Below, in pieces: positions 43,562 through 53,412 of a DNA stretch of 64,000 bases. Source of the stretch: Aurantibacillus circumpalustris. Its GTDB lineage: Bacteria > Bacteroidota > Bacteroidia > B-17B0 > Aurantibacillaceae. The DNA lies in assembly GCF_029625215.1 (NCBI RefSeq), contig NZ_CP121197.1, forward strand, positions 558,001 to 622,000, written 5' to 3'. A program made the position numbers and the translations under genes. The notes under the pieces were generated by a model. It searched no databases, was not told the DNA's origin, and saw only the letters and a program-made list of their open reading frames with translations. Positions within the stretch are counted from its first letter, which is position 1. The number at the start of each line of letters is the position of its first letter.

Positions 43562-44335
43562 ATGATTTCACCGCTCGCGAATGTAAGTCCTAAAGCTAAA
43601 ATTGGCAAAAATGTTACCATTGAAGCTTTTGCGACCATTTACCACGATGTGGAAATAGGAGACGATTGTTTTATTCACCCAAATGCCGTTATTTATCCTG
43701 ATACTATTATTGGAAGCGGATGTAAAATATTTCCCGGTGCCGTGATTGGTATTGTAAGTCAGGATTTAAAATACAATGGCGAAAAATCAAATACCGTTAT
43801 TGGTAAAAATACAACCATCAGAGAATACGCTACTATACACAAAGGTACTGCAGACCGCATGACTACTAAGGTCGGCGACAACTGTCTTATTATGTGCTAC
43901 ACACATTTGGGTCATGACTGCGCCATTGGAAACAACGTTATTATTGCTAACAATGGTAGTTTAGCAGGACATATAACGGTTGAGGATTACGTTATTATTG
44001 AAGGAGTGGTTGCTGCCCAACAATTTGTAAATATTGGAGCACATTCTTTTGTAGCAGGTGCTTCGCTTGTTAGAAAAAGTGTCCCACCTTACATACGCGT
44101 TGCACGTGAACCACTTCAATTTATTGGGGTAAATACTATTGGTCTGGCCCGCAGAGGATTTGATAAAGAGAAAATAAAACAAATAGAAGATATTTACCGT
44201 ATTATTTTTGTTCGCGGGCATAATTTGTCAAACGCACTTGAAATTGTAGAAAACGAAATGCCCGATACTGAAACCAGAAGAGAGATTGTGGATTTTATCC
44301 GCAAACAAACGGACGGTATTGTGAAAGGAATTTAG
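43562..44335 (+). CDS. lpxA: UDP-N-acetylglucosamine acyltransferase
   Basis: 257 residues with a left-handed beta-helix of hexapeptide repeats (IGKNVTIEAFATI, IGDDCFIHPNAVI, VGDNCLIMCYTHLGHDCAIG), and a C-terminal helical part. The catalytic His is in the THLGHDC segment. It makes the first lipid A intermediate from UDP-GlcNAc and hydroxyacyl-ACP, just before LpxC. Operon partner of lpxC/fabZ. lpxD is not seen next to them. Confidence 0.96.
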   Translation: MISPLANVSPKAKIGKNVTIEAFATIYHDVEIGDDCFIHPNAVIYPDTIIGSGCKIFPGAVIGIVSQDLKYNGEKSNTVIGKNTTIREYATIHKGTADRMTTKVGDNCLIMCYTHLGHDCAIGNNVIIANNGSLAGHITVEDYVIIEGVVAAQQFVNIGAHSFVAGASLVRKSVPPYIRVAREPLQFIGVNTIGLARRGFDKEKIKQIEDIYRIIFVRGHNLSNALEIVENEMPDTETRREIVDFIRKQTDGIVKGI

Positions 44336-44462
44336 TTTAGTGAACCAGAACTTAATGAACCCTCCAGATTTAAGAGGCCACAGGATTAAGAACTTTGCGA
44401 TCTTCGCGTCTCTGGGCGACATAAAAACAATGATGCAACTATAAACTATTGATCACACACAA

Positions 44463-45089
44463 TTGACTCTCTCCATCTCTCTATATAATCTTGGAAAAAA
44501 ATTCAACAGAGAGTGGATCTTTAGAGGTCTTAATTTTGAAATTCAACACAATCAAAAACTTTTAGTTCTCGGCGGTAATGGTTCTGGTAAATCTACTTTA
44601 CTGCAAGTGGTTTCGGGATTTTTAACACCAAACGAAGGAGAGGTTTCTATTAGTGTTGACGAAAAAAAAATAGATCCTGAAAAAACAAAAAACATTATTT
44701 CTTTTGCTTCACCTTATTTACAATTGATAGAAGATTTTACACTTGTTGAAATGATTGAGCATACAAAAGTGTTTAAACCTTTTGTAAATAATTTATCCAA
44801 CGAGGAAATAATTGAGATTATTCAATTACAGAATGCCAAACATAAATTCATTAAACAATTCTCGAGTGGTATGAAACAACGTTTGAAATTGGGCTTGGCC
44901 ATTTTAGCAGACTCTCCTTTGCTACTTTTAGATGAACCTGTGAGCAATCTTGATAAAAATGCAATTGCTTGGTACAAAGAACTTATCTCACGCTATACAA
45001 ATAACCGCACCGTGATAGTTTGTTCAAATGCAATTGCCGACGAACATTTTTTTTGCGACTCGGAATTAAATGTGACAGATTACAAATGA
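44463..45089 (+). CDS. ABC transporter ATP-binding protein
   Basis: 208 residues, TTG start at 44463. Walker A GGNGSGKST (residues ~35-43), Q-loop ASPYLQLIEDFTL, signature FSSGMKQRLKLGLAIL, Walker B LLLLDEPVSNLD. A stand-alone ATPase, close to CcmA/heme-exporter and lipid-exporter types in size. No permease gene adjoins. The 127 bases before it contain a degenerate repeat (CTTTGCGATCTTCGCG near 44393-44408). In other Bacteroidota such an ATPase gene is often found downstream of the lpx genes; the transported substrate is unknown. Confidence 0.9.
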   Translation: MTLSISLYNLGKKFNREWIFRGLNFEIQHNQKLLVLGGNGSGKSTLLQVVSGFLTPNEGEVSISVDEKKIDPEKTKNIISFASPYLQLIEDFTLVEMIEHTKVFKPFVNNLSNEEIIEIIQLQNAKHKFIKQFSSGMKQRLKLGLAILADSPLLLLDEPVSNLDKNAIAWYKELISRYTNNRTVIVCSNAIADEHFFCDSELNVTDYK

Positions 45090-45153
45090 AAAACCCAATA
45101 AAATACTACCGAATTAAAAAATAATTTTTTGTAGCTGCTTTTGCAACCGAAAC

Positions 45154-46017
45154 TTATTTTGGAATATCTTTGTTTGCCGAACACGCATTCGCAACACTGA
45201 ACCAACCTACGGCTTTTCTTTTGGCGTCAGTTGGCGTTGTAAAATTTGTTTTTATGTTTTCCGGCGTGGTGGCAAACAAACCACCGTTGTTTATTTGTTT
45301 CTGCGCCTGTTCTAGAAAATCATAAGTTTCTTTTGAAATTGCGCATACGCTAACATAGCAGAGATTTCCGGGAGCATAGGTTGCATAACCCAACAAGCTA
45401 TATGGAGTGGAAAAATAGATCGAGTCAGTTGGTGCGTCTCTAACTATCCCAGCAGTACCGTCTATACATAAGTTAATGAAGGCAGAATCACGATTCGATT
45501 TAATCCAATAGTAATCCGGATTGTTATCAGCTTTGTCTTTCGCCCAGAGATAACATGAGTAATAAAGTGGTTTAACCTCCCCAGTAAATTGATCTTTAGT
45601 AAATGCCTTAGCACTTATGCTATCAATACTTGCGGCCCTCGGTTGAGTAGTAAGCGCTGTGTATATAGAACCTTCGATATTTATTTCCAACTTGTATTGG
45701 TGATTGGCGACAAACGATTCTTTTTTGACTTCAATTTCATACCTGTCGTCACGAACATATTGAAACTTATAAGATTTGTCTTCGGTGAGGTCATACAAAG
45801 TAGCACTAGCATTCGTTATTGGCTCTGGCTCTTCTGAATTAAAATAGGTTGAATTTTTGTGTATAAAAATAGCCTGTGCATCGTATTGACTTTCCAAGAA
45901 CGCATCGATCACAATGAGCTCTGAGCCTTTGTCCAGTTTAACCTGAACCACATCGGTACAGCGCACTGATATTAGAAAAGCTGTGATTAAGCAGAGGGTG
46001 GGTTTGACTCTTTTCAT
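45154..46017 (-). CDS. DUF4249 lipoprotein (second of a tandem pair)
   Basis: Start taken at 46017, where MKRVKPTLCLITAFLISVRC gives a lipoprotein signal peptide ending in Cys; an upstream ATG at 46050 is less likely. 287 residues. The family markers are VVQVKLDKGSELIVIDAFL just after the lipobox, ATLYDLTEDKSYKF, YKLEINIEGSIYTALT, and the closing GGLFATTPENIKTNF followed by AVGWFSV. It is clearly a paralogue of the neighbour at 46144. DUF4249 proteins are outer-membrane lipoproteins, usually next to a TonB-dependent receptor, and may play a SusD-like accessory role; that role is inferred. Confidence 0.9.
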   Translation of the reverse strand: MKRVKPTLCLITAFLISVRCTDVVQVKLDKGSELIVIDAFLESQYDAQAIFIHKNSTYFNSEEPEPITNASATLYDLTEDKSYKFQYVRDDRYEIEVKKESFVANHQYKLEINIEGSIYTALTTQPRAASIDSISAKAFTKDQFTGEVKPLYYSCYLWAKDKADNNPDYYWIKSNRDSAFINLCIDGTAGIVRDAPTDSIYFSTPYSLLGYATYAPGNLCYVSVCAISKETYDFLEQAQKQINNGGLFATTPENIKTNFTTPTDAKRKAVGWFSVANACSANKDIPK

Positions 46018-46143
46018 TACTTTTATTAAAGTTACTGAAAATAATAACACCCAACGATTCGTTGCAGTTTGAGAACAAATCCGTACAAATAAAAGATTCG
46101 AAACTATCTCCCTAGATCGGAGAACTTAAACAATTGTTTACAC

Positions 46144-47028
46144 TTAAGGAATTAATTTCGATTTAGTCGCCACACTAGCCATATTAAACCAACCAACGGC
46201 TTTGGTTTTTGCTCCCGCAGGTGCTACAATATTTGTTTTTACATTCTCTGGCGTCGTAGCAAATAATCCGCCATTATTTATTTGTGCTTGTGCTTGCAAA
46301 AAGAAAAAATAGGTATCATGAGAAATAGAATGTATTTCTACCTTACAAGTATTTCCTCTTTGGTAGCGTTTAAATCCTAAAAATGTTGCCGGCGGCGTGA
46401 AGTAGTTTGAATCTAAGTCGCCCTCGGTAACAGCACCACCAGTTCCATCAATACACACATTTATATCTCCTGTTCCGCTAAATAAGGTGTCGTTACGAAA
46501 TGTTTTTACCCAATAATAATCTGTGTTATTATCCACTTTATCTTTTGCCCATAAACTACAAAAATAAAAAGGATCTTCTGGAGGGCCAAAACCATTATCA
46601 CCATCATTGTACTCAGCTCTTATGCTATCTAATCCTGCTGTTCTTTTTTGAATTGCCAAAGATGTATACGTATCGCCATCAATCGTTACATTCAATTCAT
46701 ACTGGTGTCCAATTTTTGCAATAGTATCATTACCATTAGTATTGTAGACATAATTCCCGTTGCCAACATCACTAAAAAGAAACTGTTTGGATGCTGTAAG
46801 GTCCTTTAAAATTACTTGTGCACCTGATACAGGTGGAGCTTCACGGTTACTAAAATAAGTGTCGTTTGTAACAACTCTGATGGTTTGGATACCATCCAAA
46901 TCATTTACAAAAGCGTCGATAACATAAAGCTTAGACCCTTCGTCGAGTTTTATCTGAACAACATCTTCACAAGAACTTAAAAAGAATGCCGTAATGGTAA
47001 AAAATAAAAAATTAATAAATGGTTTCAT
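46144..47028 (-). CDS. DUF4249 lipoprotein (first of a tandem pair)
   Basis: 294 residues with a textbook lipobox (FFLSSC, Cys ~20). Conserved blocks: DVVQIKLDEGSKLYVIDAFV, AQVILKDLTASKQFLF, YELNVTIDGDTYTSLA, GGLFATTPENVKTNI and AVGWFNM. It follows the TonB receptor gene by 21 nt on the same strand and precedes its paralogue by 126 nt. Receptor, lipoprotein and lipoprotein therefore probably form one operon for import of an unknown ligand. Confidence 0.93.
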   Translation of the reverse strand: MKPFINFLFFTITAFFLSSCEDVVQIKLDEGSKLYVIDAFVNDLDGIQTIRVVTNDTYFSNREAPPVSGAQVILKDLTASKQFLFSDVGNGNYVYNTNGNDTIAKIGHQYELNVTIDGDTYTSLAIQKRTAGLDSIRAEYNDGDNGFGPPEDPFYFCSLWAKDKVDNNTDYYWVKTFRNDTLFSGTGDINVCIDGTGGAVTEGDLDSNYFTPPATFLGFKRYQRGNTCKVEIHSISHDTYFFFLQAQAQINNGGLFATTPENVKTNIVAPAGAKTKAVGWFNMASVATKSKLIP

Positions 47029-47049
47029 GTTATGGGAAATATACAGTGA

Positions 47050-49404
47050 TTAAAATTTAAAATTATATGTAATTGCTGGAACAAATGAACCAATGATGGA
47101 GTATCTTACTGCCTCTGTTTGTTGTGGTTCACCTTCCTTCGTTCTAAAATAAATACTGAAGGCATTTCGTCTATTATACACATTGTAAATGCTTACCACA
47201 ATGGTTTGCTTGTAACGACGTCGTTCATTTTTCTTAAACGAATAAGTTGCTCCAATATCCATTCGATGATAAGGTGTAATGCGGTAATTATTTCTTATAC
47301 CATCTGTGTTATAAGGAATGTTTTGATCTTGAATTTGAATTTTTGAATTTGGAAAAGTTCCCGGAACACCCGACAACAAAACAAAGTTAGTTGAGATATT
47401 CCAACGCTTTGTTAAATCATAGTTTACGCTTGTGTTTAATACATGTGTTCTGTCGTAGCGACTGAAGAACCAGTTATCATTGCTAATCCCACGTACATTA
47501 CGTTCGGTTTTACTGATGGTATAACTGATCCAGCCCTGTATTCTCCCTTTCGATTTTTTTACATAGAATTCAGCTCCGTAAGCTCTCCCTAAACCTTGCA
47601 CTAATTGATTTTCAACAGTTGCATTAATAAACAAATCTGCGTTATCAATATAGTCCAACTGATTTTTCAAATACTTGTAATACACTTCAACAGAGGTTTC
47701 AAACATGTTATCTTTAAAGTTGCGGAAGTATCCTACGCTCACTTGATCAGCAATTAAAGGCTTCAAATTATTGGACGCAATGGTGTAAACATCTAAAGGC
47801 GTACTTGCAGCTGTATTACTAATAAGCTGTATGTATTGCGCCATACGGTTATAACTTGCCTTTAATGAACTTGATTTGTTTAACACATAATTCGCAGAAA
47901 GACGAGGTTCAGGATTTATATACTCTTTAATAAGTTCTCCTGATGAAAATGTTTTTGTTTCTTCTAGCGGTAATGATGTGTTTGGTATAGTATCGCGGAA
48001 ATAATATGCTTTACCTTTTCCAATATTGGTGTACATACTTACGCGTAAGCCATATTCAATCGTTAACTTCTGAGTTAATTTTTGTTCGTTGCCGATATAA
48101 GCTGAATACTCAACGCCATAACGTTTGTCGGCCAAAAACTTAACAGTGGATCCACCTTCAAAAGTGGCAGTAGCATCGTATGGCAGGAAGTCGTAGGCCA
48201 GGGCTTGTACTCCAAAACGAATCGTATTCCGTGTATTTAAATAATAACTAAAATCCGTTTTCCCACTATAATTCACAATATTACTTCTCCATTTAAACCC
48301 TGTACCATTGCTGGTTTCAAATCCGAGCTTATAATTGTAATTACTGTAAAATACAGTGGCATTCATAAATAGTTTTGTATTAAAAATATGATTCCAACGC
48401 ATTGTTGCAGTTGTATTTCCCCAGTCAAAACCAAAAACCTCAGCGCCGAATACATCTCTTCCTAAATAACCACTAGCAAACACCGTATTCTTATCATTTA
48501 TTCTCCAGTTAAATTTTGCTGTAAGGTCATAAAAATAAAAACTCGCTTTTTTCAGAGGATTAGAATCTTTAACGAATGGTTTCACTAAAGCATCAATATA
48601 ACTGCGACGACCAGCAATAATAAAACTTGCTTTATTTTTAATAAGAGGAGCCTCAATACTCAAACGACTGAAAATAGTACCGAGTCCGCCATTTACTTCA
48701 AGTTTTTTACTGTTACCTTCTTTCATTCTAACATCAAGAATAGAAGAAACACGTCCACCATACTGAGAAGGGATTCCGCCTTTAATAAGTTTCACATCTT
48801 TTACTGCATCGGGATTAAACACAGAGAAAAAGCCAAATAAATGCGATGAATTATATACAGGAGCCTCATCCAATAAAATTAAATTCTGATCAATATTTCC
48901 TCCCCTTACATTAAATCCACTTGCTCCTTCTCCCACAGTTGTCACACCAGGTAATAATTGAATGGCACGAATAACATCTACTTCACCTAACAAAGCTGGA
49001 ATTTTATTAATTTGTTTAATATCTAATTTTGCAACGCTCATTTCGACACTCTTCACATTTTTATCCTCTGCTTCACCTGTAATAATAACTTCATCTAAAT
49101 CGGTTCCTTCTTCAGAAAGTTCCACGTTTTTAGTAATATTTTTATCGAGCTTCACAGAAAAAGTAAAAGTGCCATATCCAATTAAAGAAATACCAATTTC
49201 ATGTTCACCTTTTGGAAGTGTGAAGGAGTAAAACCCGTACTCGTTTGCCGATGCGCCAATATTAGATCCCACTTTATAAACAGTAGCTCCAATAAGAGAC
49301 TCTCCGTTTTTGACATCTTTAATATAACCGCTAATTGTTGCTTTTTCTTGACTGTATAAACCAAAAGTCAATAGAAAAAAAAGTAAACTTATCTTAAACT
49401 TCAT
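47050..49404 (-). CDS. TonB-dependent outer-membrane receptor with CarboxypepD-like N-terminus
   Basis: 784 residues: signal peptide (1-18), a carboxypeptidase-regulatory-like beta domain (ATISGYIKDVKNGESLIGAT, residues ~22-105), a plug domain (~135-235; LPGVTTVGEGASGFNVRGG, then NLILLDEAPVYNSSHLFGFF), and a 22-stranded-type barrel ending in an aromatic strand (FVPAITYNFKF). Binds a ligand at the surface and imports it using TonB energy. Two DUF4249 lipoproteins follow in the operon. Not a SusC: there is no SusD gene. Ligand not predictable. Confidence 0.95.
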   Translation of the reverse strand: MKFKISLLFFLLTFGLYSQEKATISGYIKDVKNGESLIGATVYKVGSNIGASANEYGFYSFTLPKGEHEIGISLIGYGTFTFSVKLDKNITKNVELSEEGTDLDEVIITGEAEDKNVKSVEMSVAKLDIKQINKIPALLGEVDVIRAIQLLPGVTTVGEGASGFNVRGGNIDQNLILLDEAPVYNSSHLFGFFSVFNPDAVKDVKLIKGGIPSQYGGRVSSILDVRMKEGNSKKLEVNGGLGTIFSRLSIEAPLIKNKASFIIAGRRSYIDALVKPFVKDSNPLKKASFYFYDLTAKFNWRINDKNTVFASGYLGRDVFGAEVFGFDWGNTTATMRWNHIFNTKLFMNATVFYSNYNYKLGFETSNGTGFKWRSNIVNYSGKTDFSYYLNTRNTIRFGVQALAYDFLPYDATATFEGGSTVKFLADKRYGVEYSAYIGNEQKLTQKLTIEYGLRVSMYTNIGKGKAYYFRDTIPNTSLPLEETKTFSSGELIKEYINPEPRLSANYVLNKSSSLKASYNRMAQYIQLISNTAASTPLDVYTIASNNLKPLIADQVSVGYFRNFKDNMFETSVEVYYKYLKNQLDYIDNADLFINATVENQLVQGLGRAYGAEFYVKKSKGRIQGWISYTISKTERNVRGISNDNWFFSRYDRTHVLNTSVNYDLTKRWNISTNFVLLSGVPGTFPNSKIQIQDQNIPYNTDGIRNNYRITPYHRMDIGATYSFKKNERRRYKQTIVVSIYNVYNRRNAFSIYFRTKEGEPQQTEAVRYSIIGSFVPAITYNFKF

Positions 49405-49814
49405 AAAAATTATTTCTTTTTGAGTAACTGTTCTTTAAAATCGGATGCAAACCTATGGAAACTAAAATTATCTCACAAGTTTCCGTGTCGAAAATTTGCC
49501 TTCTGTGTATAATTTAGCGGCAAAAATCTTCTGAAAGGGTTTAGATTGTATCATATTGTCGGTGAATTGCTTAGTAAGACCAATAAATGCCATAAAAGTT
49601 TAGTTTGTTATCCATTATTTTCAATGCTTAGACAATTCTATTGAGCTTTACCCCTACACATTTCGAAAAATTTTTAAAATTTAGATAACACAGTCGTTCA
49701 AGTATATTAGTTACAAGTACCGTATTTACGGACAAGCGGCGAGAACTAGCACAGCAAATCATGTTATTCTTGCACTTTTTTAGTAAGTTTACATTTTATT
49801 TTGAATTCTAATTG
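49405..49814. other. Divergent intergenic region without clear features
   Basis: About 410 bases between the TonB receptor and hisS, AT-rich, no open frame worth calling. A small hairpin CCGTA-TT-TACGG (49720-49731) is present. No T-box-like or riboswitch-like structure that I could recognise precedes hisS. Confidence 0.4.
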
Positions 49815-51200
49815 ATGAAGCCTTCCATACCAAGAGGAACCCGTGATTTTGGTCCTGCAGAAATGCAGAAACGAAACTATATTTTAAGTATTCTAAGAAA
49901 TAATTTCGAACTGTTTGGATATGAGCCTATTGAGACGCCGTCGATGGAAAATATTTCCACGCTAACTGGAAAATATGGCGATGAAGGAGATCAACTTATT
50001 TTTAAAATTCTGAACTCTCGCATACACGAAAGCAAAAACAAAGATCTTCTTAAAAAAGAATTTGATCTCTCTCTTGAATCTTCCAGAAACTCAGAAGATT
50101 TAACAGAAAAAGCACTACGCTACGACCTCACAGTGCCATTCGCACGCTTTGTTGTCATGAATCAGCACAAACTTATTTTTCCATTTAAACGCTATCAAAT
50201 ACAACCCGTTTGGCGGGCTGATCGTCCCCAAAAAGGCCGTTACCGTGAATTTTACCAATGCGACGCCGATGTGATTGGATCCAACTCTTTGCTGAATGAA
50301 TTGGATTTAATTGCGATGATGGATAAATCATTTAGCCAACTAAACATTCCCGTATTACTAAAATTCAATAACCGCAAAATTTTAACTGCTTTAGCAGAAG
50401 TTATTAATGAGCCTTCCAAAATTATTGATATAACGGTTGCTATTGATAAGCTAGATAAGATTGGAAAAGATGGCGTAAATAAAGAGCTGAATGAAAAAGG
50501 AATTTCGGCAGAAGCTATTAACAAGCTTCAACCGCTTCTCGATTTCAAAGGCTCAAATAATGAAAAGGTAGAAATTCTTAGAAGCCTTGTTGGATCAACA
50601 GAAATTGGAAAAAAAGGTCTCGAAGAAATTGAATTTCTATTAAAAAACGTTTCTCCTAATCATGCAAAGATTGAATTAGATATCACTTTAGCCCGTGGCT
50701 TAAATTATTATACCGGTACTATTTTTGAAGTTAAAGCAAATGCCGGAACCTTTACGCCAAGTATTTTAGGTGGCGGCAGGTACGATGACCTAACCGGAAT
50801 TTTTGGTTTACCAAACATGAGTGGAGTTGGCATATCTTTTGGCGTAGATCGCATTTACGATGTGATGGAAGAATTAAACGTTTTTCCTGAATCTATTTCC
50901 AATTCATCATCTACAGCTTTACTCTTTACTCACTTTGATGAGGAGTCGCAATACTACTGCATTCATTTGGCCAAAGATCTTCGTGATGCAAATATTTCTT
51001 GTGAAATTTATCCCGACATTACTAAAAAACTTGGAAAACAAATAGAGTACGCGGATAAAAAAAATATTCCTTTTGTGTGCACAGTTGGCAGCAATGAAAT
51101 TACAAAAGGCGTTTACGCAATTAAAAAAATGAGTACCGGCGATAAACAAGAATTAAACATTACTGATTTGATCCACTATTTAAAAACTGAGCTTGCATGA
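49815..51200 (+). CDS. hisS: Histidyl-tRNA synthetase
   Basis: 461 residues from the ATG at 49815. Class II aminoacyl-tRNA synthetase: motif 1 region IPRGTRDFGPAEM, motif 2 FKRYQIQPVWRADRPQKGRY, the histidine-specific loop ARGLNYYTGTIFEV, motif 3 GVGISFGVDRIYDVM, and a C-terminal anticodon-binding domain. Charges tRNA-His. Its TGA overlaps the ATG of hutH (ATGA at 51197-51200), an unusual pairing of histidine use and histidine breakdown. Confidence 0.97.
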   Translation: MKPSIPRGTRDFGPAEMQKRNYILSILRNNFELFGYEPIETPSMENISTLTGKYGDEGDQLIFKILNSRIHESKNKDLLKKEFDLSLESSRNSEDLTEKALRYDLTVPFARFVVMNQHKLIFPFKRYQIQPVWRADRPQKGRYREFYQCDADVIGSNSLLNELDLIAMMDKSFSQLNIPVLLKFNNRKILTALAEVINEPSKIIDITVAIDKLDKIGKDGVNKELNEKGISAEAINKLQPLLDFKGSNNEKVEILRSLVGSTEIGKKGLEEIEFLLKNVSPNHAKIELDITLARGLNYYTGTIFEVKANAGTFTPSILGGGRYDDLTGIFGLPNMSGVGISFGVDRIYDVMEELNVFPESISNSSSTALLFTHFDEESQYYCIHLAKDLRDANISCEIYPDITKKLGKQIEYADKKNIPFVCTVGSNEITKGVYAIKKMSTGDKQELNITDLIHYLKTELA

Positions 51201-52693
51201 AATTCATAATTGATCATACCAAACGTCTTACCCTTGAGGAATTACAAAAATTTATATCAGATAAAGATGCCACAGTTGAATTATCTACCGCTTCAAAAAA
51301 ATCTATCAGTGCCTGCCGCGCTTATCTTGACAAAAAATTAAAAACCAACAACGGTCCCATTTATGGTATTAACACAGGTTTTGGATCGTTGTGCAACGTT
51401 ATAGTTCCGGATAAGGACCTTGAACAATTGCAGGAAAATTTAGTGAAGAGTCATGCTTGCGGCATGGGTGAAGAAGTGCCTGAGGGAATTGTAAAACTGA
51501 TGCTGTATTTAAAAATACAATCTCTTTCTTATGGTAAAAGTGGTGTTCAACTTGAGACTGTAGAGCATTTATGTGATCTCATTAATCATAAAATTTATCC
51601 AGTTGTTTATCAGCAGGGGTCCTTGGGTGCAAGCGGAGATCTAGCTCCGTTAGCACATTTGTGTTTACCTATTCTAGGTTTAGGAAAAGTAAATTACAAA
51701 GGTTCTCAGCTTGAAACGCGTATTGTATTTGAACAAAAAAAACTAAGCTCTGTAAAATTAAAATCTAAGGAAGGTCTTGCCTTACTTAACGGCACTCAGT
51801 TTATGAGCGCATATGGAATTTACTGTTTATTAAAATCGCATAACTTAAATAAAGCTGGTGACTTTATTACCGCTTTATCTATTGATGCATTTGACGCGCG
51901 CATTGATCCCTTTAAAGATCATCTGCATACTATTAGGGCTCATGCCGGACAATTACAAACGGCGCAAACTATTCGAAAGCATCTAATAGGAAGCGAAATT
52001 ACGGCTAAGGCAAAAGAACAGGTTCAAGATCCTTATTCGTTTCGTTGTGTTCCTCAAGTGCATGGCGCTACAAAGGATGCAGTAAATTATGTGACCAATG
52101 TTTTTGAAACAGAAATAAATTCTGTCACCGATAACCCAACTATTTTTGAAGATGAAGATGAAATTTTAAGTGGTGGAAATTTCCACGGACAACCCTTGGC
52201 TTTAGCACTTGATTTTTTATGTATTGCTATGGCCGAACTGGGAAGTATTTCGGAGCGAAGAACATATCTTTTAATTTCGGGGCAACGCGGACTTCCTCCT
52301 TTCTTAACACCTAATCCAGGATTAAACTCCGGATTTATGATCCCGCAATACACAGCTGCAAGTATTGTTAGTCAAAGTAAACAGTTGTGTACTCCGGCTA
52401 GTGTTGACAGCATCGTAAGTAGTAATGGTCAGGAAGATCACGTAAGTATGGGCGCCAACGCCGCAACAAAATGTTATCAAGTAGTAAATAATACTGAAAA
52501 AGTTTTATCAATAGAATTACTTAATGCCGCTCAGGCATTAGAATTCAGAAGACCTTTAAAATCATCGCCGAAAATTGAAGAGATGATGGACGCTTATCGT
52601 AAAGTTGTTTTTGTGATGCGTCATGACGAAGTAGTTCACGAATTAATGCATGCTTCTCAACTCTTTGTAAAAAAATATTTTAATGAAGTGTAA
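51197..52693 (+). CDS. hutH: Histidine ammonia-lyase (HAL/PAL family)
   Basis: 498 residues. The MIO cofactor forms from A145-S146-G147 in GSLGASGDLAPLAHL. Other active-site blocks: YGINTGFGSLCN, LLNGTQFMSAYG, QDPYSFRCVPQVHGA, NPTIFEDEDE and SSNGQEDHVSMGA. It deaminates histidine to urocanate; a related aromatic amino acid lyase is possible, but QDPYS and the length fit HAL. No hutU, hutI or hutG lies in the window. Overlaps hisS by 4 nt and the next gene by 11 nt, so all three may be coupled. Confidence 0.93.
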   Translation: MKFIIDHTKRLTLEELQKFISDKDATVELSTASKKSISACRAYLDKKLKTNNGPIYGINTGFGSLCNVIVPDKDLEQLQENLVKSHACGMGEEVPEGIVKLMLYLKIQSLSYGKSGVQLETVEHLCDLINHKIYPVVYQQGSLGASGDLAPLAHLCLPILGLGKVNYKGSQLETRIVFEQKKLSSVKLKSKEGLALLNGTQFMSAYGIYCLLKSHNLNKAGDFITALSIDAFDARIDPFKDHLHTIRAHAGQLQTAQTIRKHLIGSEITAKAKEQVQDPYSFRCVPQVHGATKDAVNYVTNVFETEINSVTDNPTIFEDEDEILSGGNFHGQPLALALDFLCIAMAELGSISERRTYLLISGQRGLPPFLTPNPGLNSGFMIPQYTAASIVSQSKQLCTPASVDSIVSSNGQEDHVSMGANAATKCYQVVNNTEKVLSIELLNAAQALEFRRPLKSSPKIEEMMDAYRKVVFVMRHDEVVHELMHASQLFVKKYFNEV

Positions 52694-53267
52694 TTTTATA
52701 CTCGTTTTTAATTTCTTATTATTCCTATTTCCTTTGGCAGCAGATGCTTGTCAGTGTCCTTCAACACAACTGAATATTGAAGAATGCAATAAATATGAAA
52801 TAATATTTAAGGGAAAAATTCTACGTGTAGTTGATTGCGATCATAAATTTGGAGAAGCTATTTTTGATATAGAAGAATTGTATAAAGGAAATAGCACACA
52901 AGAATTTAAAGTGCTTTTCGAATGTAATGTTGAATGCGCACAGAAGTTCGCGGTTGGCGACGAATGGATAATATACAGTCGTTACAAACAAATTGATAAC
53001 GCCAAAATGGATTGGTGTAGTCGCAGTAGAAAGTTTTTTAAAGTAGAACAACAAGACTTTTACACCGTTAATTACGGAAATGATTATTACGACGAAGTGA
53101 AATTTCTTCAAGAAAATTTAGGACTTCATCGTGTTATTACAGAACATAAAAGCCAAATGGATCATCGTAATACCAAACCAAACACTAAACAGATGATCAT
53201 CATTTTGCTTTCTTCATTAGCAGCGATTATTTTATTTTATTATTTGTTTAATAAACTTTTTCGGTAG
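52683..53267 (+). CDS. Exported membrane-anchored protein with NTR/TIMP-like start
   Basis: 194 residues with a signal peptide (1-20; LVFNFLLFLFPLAADA) and mature N-terminus CQCPS, the Cys-x-Cys start that characterises netrin/TIMP-like domains. VIIFKGKILRVV-like and FDIEELYKGNSTQEFKVLFE strands, and paired cysteines, fit this OB-type fold. A C-terminal membrane helix (~170-188) anchors it. The ATG lies inside the last codons of hutH. The domain assignment is moderately sure; the role is unknown. Confidence 0.8.
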   Translation: MKCNFILVFNFLLFLFPLAADACQCPSTQLNIEECNKYEIIFKGKILRVVDCDHKFGEAIFDIEELYKGNSTQEFKVLFECNVECAQKFAVGDEWIIYSRYKQIDNAKMDWCSRSRKFFKVEQQDFYTVNYGNDYYDEVKFLQENLGLHRVITEHKSQMDHRNTKPNTKQMIIILLSSLAAIILFYYLFNKLFR

Positions 53268-53412
53268 TGCTATTGAATAGCTAAAAACGTTTACCGCTTA
53301 TTCTCTTATTCAACCATTTAACCAAATCACCCGTTCAGGGGGATAGTATAATTATTATCGTTGTTTATTTTTAAAGAAGAATCTCCGTATTCATTCACCT
53401 AAATTATTCAAC

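Noticed and set aside
49405-49814. Possible leader or riboswitch before hisS
   Set aside because: Only a 5-bp hairpin is visible; there is no T-box-like sequence or conserved leader structure.
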